Shown in pieces: positions 52,341-60,242 of a DNA stretch of 64,000 nucleotides (positions are counted from its first letter, which is position 1; every line of letters begins with the position of its first letter). The stretch is from positions 206,257 to 270,256 of the forward strand of contig DEMN01000008.1 in NCBI GenBank assembly GCA_002359215.1, written 5' to 3'. Source of the DNA: Flavobacteriales bacterium UBA2669. GTDB lineage: Bacteria; Bacteroidota; Bacteroidia; Flavobacteriales_E; Vicingaceae. The position numbers were made by a program, and so were the translations under genes. The notes beneath the pieces are model-generated. The model worked only from the letters and a program-made list of their open reading frames with translations, was not told where the DNA came from and made no database searches.

Positions 52341-53516
52341 CTATTTATCATCTAGTTTGAAATTAATTGGTAAATGCATTTTAACATTTACATTTTTGCC
52401 TTCATGTTTTCCTGGAATCCAATCAGGCATTTTATTAATTACTCTTAACGCTTCTTTATCTAAAAGTTCATTTGCCCCCTTTACTATTTTAGCTTGTGTA
52501 ACTTTTCCTTTTTCATTTACTACAAAAGAAACAAAAACCTTTCCCTCAATTTTTTCTTCTTTAGCTTTTTCAGGATAAGTAACATTATCACCCATGTATT
52601 TCATTAAGGCATCCATTCCACCTTTAAACTCGGGCATTTGATCAACTTTGTCGTAAATTTTGTCAGCCTTTTTAACTGTTTTAGCATTACTTTCTTGTGC
52701 ATTTAAAGTTGCTGTACCCATTAAAGCAATTACCATTATTGGTATTATTAATAAGTAGTTTAATGCTTTAATGCTGTTTGTTTTTTGTGTTTTCATCATT
52801 GCTATTCTTTTTTTGATTAATAATTGATTGTTAAAATTATTTACTAAATCGCTGCAATTAGCACCTAATAATTGAGCTATCAATACATTAAAATAGTGTT
52901 TTTTATTTGATTGGGAGACAATATTGTCAGCAATAAATTCATGGTTATTTTTTACATTTTTTAAGGTTATCCATACCAGAGGATTGAACCAAAAAAATGT
53001 TTTATACAATTCATAAATTAAAATATCAAGCGAATGAAGTTCTTTAGCATGGATTTTTTCGTGAGCTAAAATCATATCTTTTGCATCATTGTCAACATTT
53101 TTTGGAATATAAATAAAATTGAAGAATGAAAATGGCAGAATGTTTTTATTCGCATTCTTTTTTAACTGAAAGATTAGCCAAATCAATCGGGTTAACTTAA
53201 AAAAGTACCAAGCTATTAAAGAGATACTTATTGTCCAATAGACAGTTTCCCAATTTATAACTGAGTTGCTAGCAGTTTCTTGATTTGAATTTATTGTAAT
53301 TTCTGGTAATTGAGCCAAAAAAGTATTTTCAATAATAGTGGAATTAGCAATATTAAAAAAAGGCAATGTCAAAGAAATAGGGATGATAGCTAATAAATAA
53401 AATCTATTTAACTGAAAAAAAGTTGTTTTACTAAACAGTAAATGATAACACAAATACATTGCACTAAAGATTAAAGTGCTTTTTATTAGGTAGATATGTA
53501 ATTCCATATTATTCAT
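52341..53516 (-). CDS. M56-family BlaR1-like membrane metalloprotease fused to a TonB C-terminal domain
   Basis: A 391-residue BlaR1/MecR1-type protein. Four N-terminal helices surround the M56 protease domain, with the zinc motif HEKIH at 152-156 and the third-ligand region NNHEFIADNIVSQ about 40 residues later. After a further helix (about 262-280) there is a TonB C-terminal-like domain (about 310-391, FKGGMDALMKYMGDNVTYPEKAK) instead of a penicillin-sensor domain. It is expected to cleave the BlaI-type repressor encoded just upstream when a periplasmic signal arrives. Its ATG overlaps the blaI 3' end by 8 bases, so the pair is coupled. Confidence 0.9.
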   Translation of the reverse strand: MNNMELHIYLIKSTLIFSAMYLCYHLLFSKTTFFQLNRFYLLAIIPISLTLPFFNIANSTIIENTFLAQLPEITINSNQETASNSVINWETVYWTISISLIAWYFFKLTRLIWLIFQLKKNANKNILPFSFFNFIYIPKNVDNDAKDMILAHEKIHAKELHSLDILIYELYKTFFWFNPLVWITLKNVKNNHEFIADNIVSQSNKKHYFNVLIAQLLGANCSDLVNNFNNQLLIKKRIAMMKTQKTNSIKALNYLLIIPIMVIALMGTATLNAQESNAKTVKKADKIYDKVDQMPEFKGGMDALMKYMGDNVTYPEKAKEEKIEGKVFVSFVVNEKGKVTQAKIVKGANELLDKEALRVINKMPDWIPGKHEGKNVNVKMHLPINFKLDDK

Positions 53517-53865
53517 TTTTTATAGATTTAAGTAGTTCATCCATCTGTTTTAAATCAATTTTCTTTTCTTTTATAAAGAAAGACATCATTTTTTCTGCTG
53601 ATCCGCCAAAATAGTTGCTAAGCAAGTTGTTAGTTTTAAACTTAGTATAGTCTTCTTTATTTATAATAGGATAGTATTGATGTGTTTTTCCAAATGCTTT
53701 ATAGCTTACAAACTTTTTTCTTTCTAATATTCTTACAATAGTTGAAACGGTATTGTATGCAGGTTTTGGTTCTGGAAGTTGTTCAATTATTTCTTTTACA
53801 AAACAATTTTTTAACTGCCAAACTACGTGCATAATTTCTTCTTCTGCTTTAGTTAATTCTATCAT
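53509..53865 (-). CDS. BlaI/MecI/CopY family transcriptional repressor
   Basis: A repressor of about 118 residues from the ATG at 53865 (MIELTKAEEEIMHVVWQL). A TTG five codons earlier (53880) lies inside the promoter and is rejected. The N-terminal winged helix (AEEEIMHVVW, PAYNTVSTIVRILERKKFV) binds DNA; the C-terminal helices dimerise. It presumably represses its own operon with the M56 protease as antirepressor. Two AACTA-N6-TAGTT dyads overlap its promoter. Only the M56 gene follows, so the wider regulon must be elsewhere. Confidence 0.92.
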   Translation of the reverse strand: MIELTKAEEEIMHVVWQLKNCFVKEIIEQLPEPKPAYNTVSTIVRILERKKFVSYKAFGKTHQYYPIINKEDYTKFKTNNLLSNYFGGSAEKMMSFFIKEKKIDLKQMDELLKSIKNE

Positions 53866-53869
53866 AAGG

Positions 53870-53914
53870 CAAATGTACAACTAAAAATTTAGTTATGCAA
53901 CTATTTTTTTAGTT
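53870..53914 (-). promoter_or_regulatory. blaI-M56 promoter with two tandem operators
   Basis: Minus-strand promoter: TTG (53900-53898), a 20-base spacer, TACATTTGC (53877-53869), then ATG 4 bases after the G. Operator 1 is AACTAAAAATTTAGTT (53879-53894), a perfect dyad with 7-bp arms lying in the spacer. Operator 2 is AACTATTTTTTTAGTT (53899-53914), same AACTA-N6-TAGTT form, overlapping the -33 element. Their starts are exactly 20 bases apart, about two helical turns, so two dimers could bind the same face. Confidence 0.75.
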
Positions 53915-53972
53915 TTTTAATGGAAGATTAAAAAATAAGTACATTTATCCTATTAAAAATAGTGGTTAAGAA

Positions 53973-54776
53973 GTGGACAATAATAAAACATCATCAAGTA
54001 GCCCCATAGGTTTTTTCGATTCTGGATTAGGAGGGTTGACTATACTGTCGGAAGTATATCAAATGCTACCTAATGAACAGTTGATTTATTTGGCGGACAG
54101 TAAAAATGCTCCTTACGGCAAAAAATCTAAAGACGAAATTATTTCCCTAAGCATTAAAAATACAGAAAAACTGATTGATTTAGGATGCAAAATGATTGTA
54201 GTAGCTTGCAACACAGCCACAACAAATGCCATTAAATATTTAAGAGAAAACTACAGTATTCCTTTTATAGGAATAGAACCAGCAATAAAACCAGCTGCTT
54301 TAAATTCTAAAACAGATAAAGTGGGAGTGTTGGCAACAAAAGGAACGTTAAGCAGTGAGTTGTTTACGCTAAGTGCCAAAAAGTTTGAAAACACGCAGTT
54401 TATAGAAGTAGAAGGCGCAGGTTTGGTTGAAATAGTAGAAAATGGCGAACTTGAAAAAGCTATGCCTTTATTAGAACAATATTTAAGTGAAATGTTGACA
54501 AAAGGTGTTGATAGTGTGGTGCTGGGTTGTACTCATTACCCAATGTTAATTCCTATTATTAAAAGAATATTGCCCCAACACATTGCTTTAATTGATTCGG
54601 GAGAAGCAGTTGCTAGACAAACCAAACACATTTTAAAAGTAAATAATATGTTGAGGTATGCAGCCAACAAAAAAGAGCATGTTATCTATTCTAATGGAAA
54701 TAATATTGCAGTATTAACCACTTTTTTAAAACAACTAAAAATTGAAAATTGCCTGGTAAAACAAGAGAATTTTTAA
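53973..54776 (+). CDS. murI: Glutamate racemase
   Basis: A 267-residue glutamate racemase that makes D-glutamate for peptidoglycan. The catalytic cysteines are C79 (VVACNTATTNA) and C186 (VLGCTHYPML). Other signatures are IGFFDSGLGGLTIL and the YLADSKNAPYGKK block. The start is a GTG at 53973 that follows no Shine-Dalgarno. It is divergent from blaI, with the two operators in between about 60 bases away, and convergent with bshA, whose stop is 2 bases beyond. Confidence 0.96.
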   Translation: MDNNKTSSSSPIGFFDSGLGGLTILSEVYQMLPNEQLIYLADSKNAPYGKKSKDEIISLSIKNTEKLIDLGCKMIVVACNTATTNAIKYLRENYSIPFIGIEPAIKPAALNSKTDKVGVLATKGTLSSELFTLSAKKFENTQFIEVEGAGLVEIVENGELEKAMPLLEQYLSEMLTKGVDSVVLGCTHYPMLIPIIKRILPQHIALIDSGEAVARQTKHILKVNNMLRYAANKKEHVIYSNGNNIAVLTTFLKQLKIENCLVKQENF

Positions 54777-54777
54777 C

Positions 54778-55905
54778 TTACCTTCCAATTAACTCTTTGT
54801 AGATAGCCTCATATTGAGGAAGAATTTTTTCAATATCAAACTGTTTTGCCTGTTGGTAAGCATTTTGTTTAAATTGTTCTAAAACAGTATAGTCCGAAAG
54901 AATTTTCAATGCATTTTTTGCCATATCATCAATATCTCCAACATTACTTAAATAACCGGAGTAACCATGTTTGTTTACTTCTGGAATACCACCGGTGTTA
55001 GATGAAATTACAGGAACTTTTGCTGCCATAGCTTCTAATGCAGCCAATCCAAAACTCTCAGATTCTGATGTAAGTAAAAACAAATCTGAAGCAGATAAAA
55101 TTCGTTCAGTGTCTTTTAACTTACCTAAAAAATGAACTTTGTCGCAAACCCCTTGTTCACGACAGAATTCTTCTAATTGATACCTTTCTGGTCCATCACC
55201 AACTAATAATAACTTTGCTGGAATTTTTTCATTTACCTTGATAAAAACCTTAAAAACATCCTGAACTCTTTTTACTTTACGGAAGTTAGATACATGTATT
55301 AATATTTTTTCGTTGTTGGGAGCAAAACTTTTTCTTATACTAGAAGTATCTCCTAAGTTTTCATAATCTGAAAAGCAAATGAAGTTGGGAATAACTTTAA
55401 TTTCTCTTTTAACATTAAAATGAGCTAAAGTATCTTGTTTTAAACTTTCAGAGACAGCCGTTACAATATTAGATTCATTAATGGCAAAAGTAATTACAGG
55501 AGCAAATGATTTATCTTTTCCAACAAGGGTAATATCTGTTCCGTGCAAGGTAGTAATAAAAGGTATGTTAATTCCTTCAGATTTTAAAATATGTTGAGCC
55601 ATATAAGCTGCAGAAGCATGTGGAATAGCGTAATGGACATGAAGCACATCTAACTTTTCAAATTTGATAACATCTACTAATTTGCTTGTTAATACTAGTT
55701 CGTAAGGTTGATAATCGAATAATGGGTAATTAGTAACTTTTACTTCGTGATAAAAAATATTTTCGGAGAAAAGATCTAACTTAAATGGTTGCTGATAAGA
55801 TATAAAATGAACTTTATTTCCTTTTGCAGCAAGTGCTTTTCCAAGCTCGGTAGCAACAACACCACTTCCTCCAAAGGTTGGATAACAAACTATTCCGATT
55901 TTCAT
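54778..55905 (-). CDS. bshA: N-acetyl-alpha-D-glucosaminyl L-malate synthase (bacillithiol synthesis)
   Basis: A 375-residue GT4 glycosyltransferase that makes GlcNAc-malate, the first step in bacillithiol synthesis. The BshA-typical N terminus MKIGIVCYPTFGGSGVVATELGKALAAKG (shown in part), the FISYQQPFKL motif, VHYAIPHASAAYMA, and the GT4 donor site SESESFGLAALEAMAAKVPVISS (partly quoted) are present. Together with the bacilliredoxin at 6.7 kb it indicates a bacillithiol-using organism. The bshB and bshC genes are not in this window. Convergent with murI. Confidence 0.94.
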   Translation of the reverse strand: MKIGIVCYPTFGGSGVVATELGKALAAKGNKVHFISYQQPFKLDLFSENIFYHEVKVTNYPLFDYQPYELVLTSKLVDVIKFEKLDVLHVHYAIPHASAAYMAQHILKSEGINIPFITTLHGTDITLVGKDKSFAPVITFAINESNIVTAVSESLKQDTLAHFNVKREIKVIPNFICFSDYENLGDTSSIRKSFAPNNEKILIHVSNFRKVKRVQDVFKVFIKVNEKIPAKLLLVGDGPERYQLEEFCREQGVCDKVHFLGKLKDTERILSASDLFLLTSESESFGLAALEAMAAKVPVISSNTGGIPEVNKHGYSGYLSNVGDIDDMAKNALKILSDYTVLEQFKQNAYQQAKQFDIEKILPQYEAIYKELIGR

Positions 55906-55994
55906 ATGTGTGTATTAATCGTATTAATGACTTAATTTATTGAGGGATAAAATTAAGCCAATTGTATCAGGCAAAAAAGGTAAAATAAGTTAAA

Positions 55995-57233
55995 TTAATC
56001 TTCTTTTGCATAAATAAGTGTAGAAGAATTGGACTCGTTAAAAATTTCGTTTGCCAACCTTCTTATGTCTTCAGCAGAAACTTTTCTATATGCTTCTATA
56101 TCAGTATTTACTTTGTTGGCATCACCTAAAAGTTCATTAATAGCAAGGTTCATGGCTTTGTTTAAAACACTCGTTTCAGAAAACGCTTGCATAGACTCCA
56201 CTTTATTTTTTACTTTTTCTAATTCCTTAGGAGTTACTGCTAGTTTTTTTATTTTTTCGAGTTCATTAATAATTCCTTTTTCTGCATCATCAAAAGATAC
56301 ATTTTCAGAAATATGACCACTAATAATAAGAAGTCCGTCATCAAAACTTCCTAAAACGTAAGCATTAATATTGCTGAAAAGTTTTTGTTCTTTAATAAGA
56401 GAAATATAAAGTTTAGATGAGTTTCCTAAAGATAGAATATCAGTAAGTAAGTCGGTTGCATAAAAATCTGGATGCGTTTTGCTGCACATTTTATAAGCTT
56501 TATAAATAGCATTTGCAGGTACTTTTCTTTTTACTTCTAGTCTTCTTGCTTCTTTTTGCGAAGGTTCTTTAGGTAAGTTTCTCTTGTTGTTATTTCCTGA
56601 TGGAATGCTTCCAAACCATTTTTCTGTAAGCTGTTTTATTTCATCTAACTCAATATTTCCGGCAACGGATAAAATAGCATTATTTGGAGTATAAAAATTA
56701 TTAAAAAAGTCTTTTACCTCCTGCATAGTAGCATTTTCAATGTGGCTAATTTCTTTTCCAATAGTGGCCCATTTGTATGGATGAGCTTGATAAGCTAGTG
56801 GCCTGAGTAAAAGCCAAACATCGCCATAAGGCTGATTTAAATAGTTTTGTTTAAATTCTTCAATCACTACCTGACGTTGAACTTCAAGGCTTTTTTCAGT
56901 AAAAGCTAAACTTAACATTCGGTCTGATTCTAACCAAAAAGCAGTTTCTAAATTTTCTTTTGGAAGGGTAATATAATAATTAGTAATGTCATTGGAAGTA
57001 AAAGCATTATTTTCTCCTCCCACTTTTTGGAGTGGTTCATCAAAGTTTGGAATGTTTACAGAACCACCAAACATTAAGTGTTCAAATAAATGAGCAAATC
57101 CAGTATGGTTTTCATCCTCATCTCTCGCTCCTACATTATATAACACATTAAAAGCAACAATAGGTGTGGAAATATCTTTATGAACAATTACTTTTAAACC
57201 ATTAGTTAGGGTAAATTTTTCAAATTGAATCAT
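55995..57233 (-). CDS. M16-family zinc peptidase (pitrilysin/insulinase-like)
   Basis: A peptidase of about 412 residues from the ATG at 57233 (MIQFEKFTLTNGLKVIVHKD). The longer frame back to 57305 overlaps the preceding gene and adds no family homology. The inverted zinc motif HxxEH is H48-x2-E51-H52 (GFAHLFEHLMFGG), and the third ligand glutamate lies in QRQVVIEEFKQNY. It is therefore the active-subunit type. No signal peptide is seen, so it is either cytoplasmic or exported by another route. Its ATG is 5 bases after the nitronate monooxygenase stop; the two form an operon. Confidence 0.92.
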   Translation of the reverse strand: MIQFEKFTLTNGLKVIVHKDISTPIVAFNVLYNVGARDEDENHTGFAHLFEHLMFGGSVNIPNFDEPLQKVGGENNAFTSNDITNYYITLPKENLETAFWLESDRMLSLAFTEKSLEVQRQVVIEEFKQNYLNQPYGDVWLLLRPLAYQAHPYKWATIGKEISHIENATMQEVKDFFNNFYTPNNAILSVAGNIELDEIKQLTEKWFGSIPSGNNNKRNLPKEPSQKEARRLEVKRKVPANAIYKAYKMCSKTHPDFYATDLLTDILSLGNSSKLYISLIKEQKLFSNINAYVLGSFDDGLLIISGHISENVSFDDAEKGIINELEKIKKLAVTPKELEKVKNKVESMQAFSETSVLNKAMNLAINELLGDANKVNTDIEAYRKVSAEDIRRLANEIFNESNSSTLIYAKED

Positions 57234-57237
57234 ATTA

Positions 57238-58188
57238 TTAAAATTGAAATTTAGGTGAATTAATTGCTGCTGTTGCTTGGTGATATTCTGTAATAATATT
57301 TTCAATAATTTCTTTTACAGGTTTTATGTCATCAATTAATCCAGCAACCTGACCAATTTCTAATTCACCTTCATTTAAATCGCCTTCAAACATTCCTTTT
57401 TTTGCTCGTCCTCTACCTAATAGGGTTTTTAGTTCGTCTGCATTAGCTCCATTTTGAATAGCAAGTTGCACATCATTAAAAAATTTGTTTTTCAATAGTC
57501 TGACAGGAGTAAGTTCTTTCAGTGTTAATAATGTATCCCCTTCTTTAGCATTTACAATTTCATTTTTAAAATTAATATGCGATGAAGCTTCTTCTGATGC
57601 AGCAAACCTACTTCCCATTTGAACGCCATCTGCACCAAGGTTTAAAGCTGCGAGCATTGCACTGCCTGTAGCAATACCACCAGCAGCAATAATGGGAATG
57701 TGTAACTCTTTTTTTACCATAGGAATTAAACAAAGTGTAGTTGTTTCGTCTCTTCCATTATGTCCACCAGCCTCAAAACCCTCAGCAACAATAGCATCAA
57801 CTCCAGCCTCTTGTGCTTTTAAGGCAAATTTAACACCTGGAACAACGTGTACTACTGTTATTCCATGTTCTTGAAGATAAGAAGTGTGGGTTTTTGGATT
57901 TCCTGCTGAGGTAAAAACAATTTTTATGTTCTCCTCAAGAATGATTTTAATCATTTCATCTATTTGCGGATACAACATTGGTAAATTAACACCAAATGGT
58001 TTATTAGTAGCTATTTTACATTTTTTTATATGCTCATGAAAAACTTCTGGATACATAGATCCTGCTCCAATTAATCCTAAGCCACCTGAATTACTAACGG
58101 CTGATGCAAGTTTCCAGCCACTGTTCCATATCATACCTCCTTGTATTATAGGGTATTGAATATTAAAAAGTTTGCAAATTTTGTTCAT
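57238..58188 (-). CDS. Nitronate monooxygenase / FabK-like flavoprotein
   Basis: A 316-residue TIM-barrel FMN protein of the 2-nitropropane dioxygenase/nitronate monooxygenase family, which also includes enoyl-ACP reductase FabK. Motifs are YPIIQGGM at the N terminus, SGGLGLIGAGS, and the FMN phosphate-binding segment PIIAAGGIATG with GADGVQMGSRFAASEEASSH (partly quoted). The HNGRDET region (AGGHNGRDETTTL) contains the catalytic-type His. The substrate is not fixed; housekeeping oxidation of nitronates is the default. It is followed 4 bases later by the M16 peptidase. Confidence 0.9.
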   Translation of the reverse strand: MNKICKLFNIQYPIIQGGMIWNSGWKLASAVSNSGGLGLIGAGSMYPEVFHEHIKKCKIATNKPFGVNLPMLYPQIDEMIKIILEENIKIVFTSAGNPKTHTSYLQEHGITVVHVVPGVKFALKAQEAGVDAIVAEGFEAGGHNGRDETTTLCLIPMVKKELHIPIIAAGGIATGSAMLAALNLGADGVQMGSRFAASEEASSHINFKNEIVNAKEGDTLLTLKELTPVRLLKNKFFNDVQLAIQNGANADELKTLLGRGRAKKGMFEGDLNEGELEIGQVAGLIDDIKPVKEIIENIITEYHQATAAINSPKFQF

Positions 58189-58206
58189 TGTGTAGTAATG
58201 TATTTG

Positions 58207-58301
58207 TACATTTGCGAAATTACTAAATGAATTGCTTGAACAAAAAATAACTTTTATTTAAACTATTAAAGTATTACATTTGTTCTTTTTTTGTAGATTT
58301 G
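58207..58301 (+). promoter_or_regulatory. Three -7-like elements upstream of the PorG-like gene
   Basis: TACATTTGC at 58207-58215 (with a TTG 22 bases upstream at 58182), TACATTTG at 58275-58282, and TAGATTTGC at 58294-58302, the last only 5 bases before the ATG at 58307. All match TAnnTTTG. Which is used cannot be told by reading; the last would give a leaderless transcript. Confidence 0.45.
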
Positions 58302-58306
58302 CTTTT

Positions 58307-59221
58307 ATGCTTAGAAAATTACTATTCGTTATAATCATTTTTTCAAATAGCTTGAGTTATGGTCAGTACCTTACTGATTATGGCTTTTCTGTTGGAGCCT
58401 CCAACTATTTAGGAGATATTGGTGGAGGAGAAGGTACTAGAAGAGATTTTGTAATGGATATGAAACTAAATGCTACAAGATGGAATCTTGGAGGGTTTTA
58501 TCGTTATAGAATTTCACCTAAATTTGGAGTTAAAGGGACGTTGAATTACATCCGCCTTTCGGCAGATGACGCAAATACTACGAACCCGCCTAGAAGAGCT
58601 AGAAATTTGAATTTTAAAAATGACATGTTTGAAATAGCTGCTATTGGAGAATTGTATGTTTATAAAGTAAATGATGTGGGTGGAACAGGTAGATATACTT
58701 CTGACTTTAATTTATATTTATTTGCTGGAGCAGGGCTTTTTTACAGTAATCCAAAAGGACAAACTGATAATGGAGAATGGGTGGCGCTTCAACCACTTCA
58801 AACAGAAGGTGCAGAATATGGCAAATTTAATTTTACGATTCCTACAGGAGTGGGATTTTATTATACCATAAATAGAAAGTATAGACTTGGGATGGAAATT
58901 GGTTGGAGAACAACTTTTACAGATTACATTGATGATGTTAGTGATAGATATGTGAATAATTATGATGGAATATCAAATAAGACAAATCAAGCTCATATAA
59001 ACAATGTTAATCAGGATTTGCCTGATGAGGAAAAGTTGAAATTAACGAATTTTATTGCAGGAAGTAAAAGAGGAGACCCTACTCACAATGATAGTTATTT
59101 AACAGCAACAGTTAATTTTAGTTGGGCGATTAGAAGTAGAAGTAAATATTATAGATCTAGACATGGTTGGGTACTTGGTAAAAAAGGACCAAAACGAAGA
59201 AAGTCGAGAGCTAAATTCTAG
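58307..59221 (+). CDS. DUF6089/PorG-like outer membrane beta-barrel protein
   Basis: A protein of about 304 residues from the ATG at 58307 (MLRKLLFVIIIFSNSLSYGQ), which begins a clear signal peptide; a TTG nine codons earlier overlaps a promoter element. The mature part is an OmpA-like eight-strand-type barrel opening with DYGFSVGASNYLGDIGGG, the GxxxYxGD signature of DUF6089 proteins, the family that includes the T9SS component PorG. The C terminus is strongly basic (KKGPKRRKSRAKF), which is unusual for a barrel and may be periplasmic. A PorG role with the GldK/GldN ring is an inference. A terminator follows. Confidence 0.7.
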   Translation: MLRKLLFVIIIFSNSLSYGQYLTDYGFSVGASNYLGDIGGGEGTRRDFVMDMKLNATRWNLGGFYRYRISPKFGVKGTLNYIRLSADDANTTNPPRRARNLNFKNDMFEIAAIGELYVYKVNDVGGTGRYTSDFNLYLFAGAGLFYSNPKGQTDNGEWVALQPLQTEGAEYGKFNFTIPTGVGFYYTINRKYRLGMEIGWRTTFTDYIDDVSDRYVNNYDGISNKTNQAHINNVNQDLPDEEKLKLTNFIAGSKRGDPTHNDSYLTATVNFSWAIRSRSKYYRSRHGWVLGKKGPKRRKSRAKF

Positions 59222-59236
59222 ATTTGAAAAATTTAT

Positions 59237-59267
59237 AGAGAGCGTAATTTTATACGCTCTTTTTTTT
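59237..59267 (+). terminator. Intrinsic terminator after the PorG-like gene
   Basis: AGAGCGTA pairs with TACGCTCT around an AT loop and is followed by at least eight T residues, 18 bases after the stop. It also shows that the cysD open frame extending back to 59163 is not its real start. Confidence 0.88.
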
Positions 59268-59287
59268 ATATCAATTTTTTTAATAGC

Positions 59288-59295
59288 TACTTTTG
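59288..59295 (+). promoter_or_regulatory. cysD promoter -7 element
   Basis: TACTTTTG, matching TAnnTTTG, 23 bases before the cysD ATG and 20 bases after the terminator. No TTG at -33. Confidence 0.5.
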
Positions 59296-59318
59296 TCTTT
59301 TTTGAAAAATATATTTTA

Positions 59319-60224
59319 ATGAAATCATATAATTTAACACATCTTGAAGAACTTGAAGCAGAGGCAATTTATATTTTAAGAGAAGTAGCTTCTCAATTTG
59401 AAAAGCCAGCATTATTATTCTCCGGAGGAAAAGATTCTATAGTTGTAGCTCATATGGCTCGTAAAGCTTTTTGGCCTGCTAAAATTCCATTTCCATTAGT
59501 TCATATAGATACTGGACATAATTTTCCTGAAACTATTGAGTTCAGAGATGAGTTTGTTCAAAAAATAGGAGCTAATTTAATTGTTGGGTCTGTACAGCAA
59601 TCTATTAACGAAGGTAAAGTTGTTGAAGAAAAAGGCTTTAACGCAAGTAGAAATGCTTTACAAACGGTTACTTTACTTGAAACTATTGAGCAACATAAAT
59701 TTGATTGTGCGATAGGTGGAGCTAGAAGAGATGAAGAGAAAGCTAGGGCAAAAGAACGTTTTTTTTCACATAGAGATGAATTTGGACAATGGGACCCTAA
59801 AAATCAAAGACCAGAACTTTGGAATATTTTTAATGGGAGAAAAGATATGGGGGAACATTTTAGAGTTTTCCCTATTAGTAATTGGACAGAAATGGATGTG
59901 TGGCAGTATATTTTAAAAGAAAACATTGAAATACCATCTATTTATTTAGCTCACCAAAGAGAAGTTTTTATTAGAGAAGGTGTTATTATGAGTACTTCGA
60001 CTTTTATACAACAACGAGAGAATGAAGTTACTACTAATATGCAAGTTAGATTTAGAACCATTGGTGATGCTACATGTACAGGTGCAGTTGAGTCTAATGC
60101 GGACTCTATAGAAAAAATTATTGAAGAAGTTGCTGCGGCAAGAACAACAGAAAGAGGCACAAGGTCAGATGATAAGCGTTCTGAAGCAGCGATGGAAGAT
60201 AGAAAAAAACAAGGATATTTTTAA
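59319..60224 (+). CDS. cysD: Sulfate adenylyltransferase subunit 2
   Basis: A 301-residue CysD from the ATG at 59319 (MKSYNLTHLEELEAEAIYIL). With GTP-driven CysN it makes adenosine-5'-phosphosulfate from ATP and sulfate. The PP-loop SGGKDS is at 35-40. Further signatures are PLVHIDTGHNFPETIEFRD, CAIGGARRDEEKARAKERFFS (partly quoted), SNWTEMDVWQYI, and the C-terminal RTTERGTRSDDKRSEAAMEDRKKQGYF region. The length equals the E. coli protein. The longer frame back to 59163 would add a spurious membrane segment across a terminator. The cysN gene follows after 18 bases. Confidence 0.97.
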   Translation: MKSYNLTHLEELEAEAIYILREVASQFEKPALLFSGGKDSIVVAHMARKAFWPAKIPFPLVHIDTGHNFPETIEFRDEFVQKIGANLIVGSVQQSINEGKVVEEKGFNASRNALQTVTLLETIEQHKFDCAIGGARRDEEKARAKERFFSHRDEFGQWDPKNQRPELWNIFNGRKDMGEHFRVFPISNWTEMDVWQYILKENIEIPSIYLAHQREVFIREGVIMSTSTFIQQRENEVTTNMQVRFRTIGDATCTGAVESNADSIEKIIEEVAAARTTERGTRSDDKRSEAAMEDRKKQGYF

Positions 60225-60242
60225 AGTTTAAGAAAGTAATAG

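Noticed and set aside
59163..59318. Upstream extension of the cysD frame adding a hydrophobic segment
   Set aside because: It crosses the terminator at 59237-59267 and the promoter element at 59288, overlaps the preceding gene, and the family start is at 59319.
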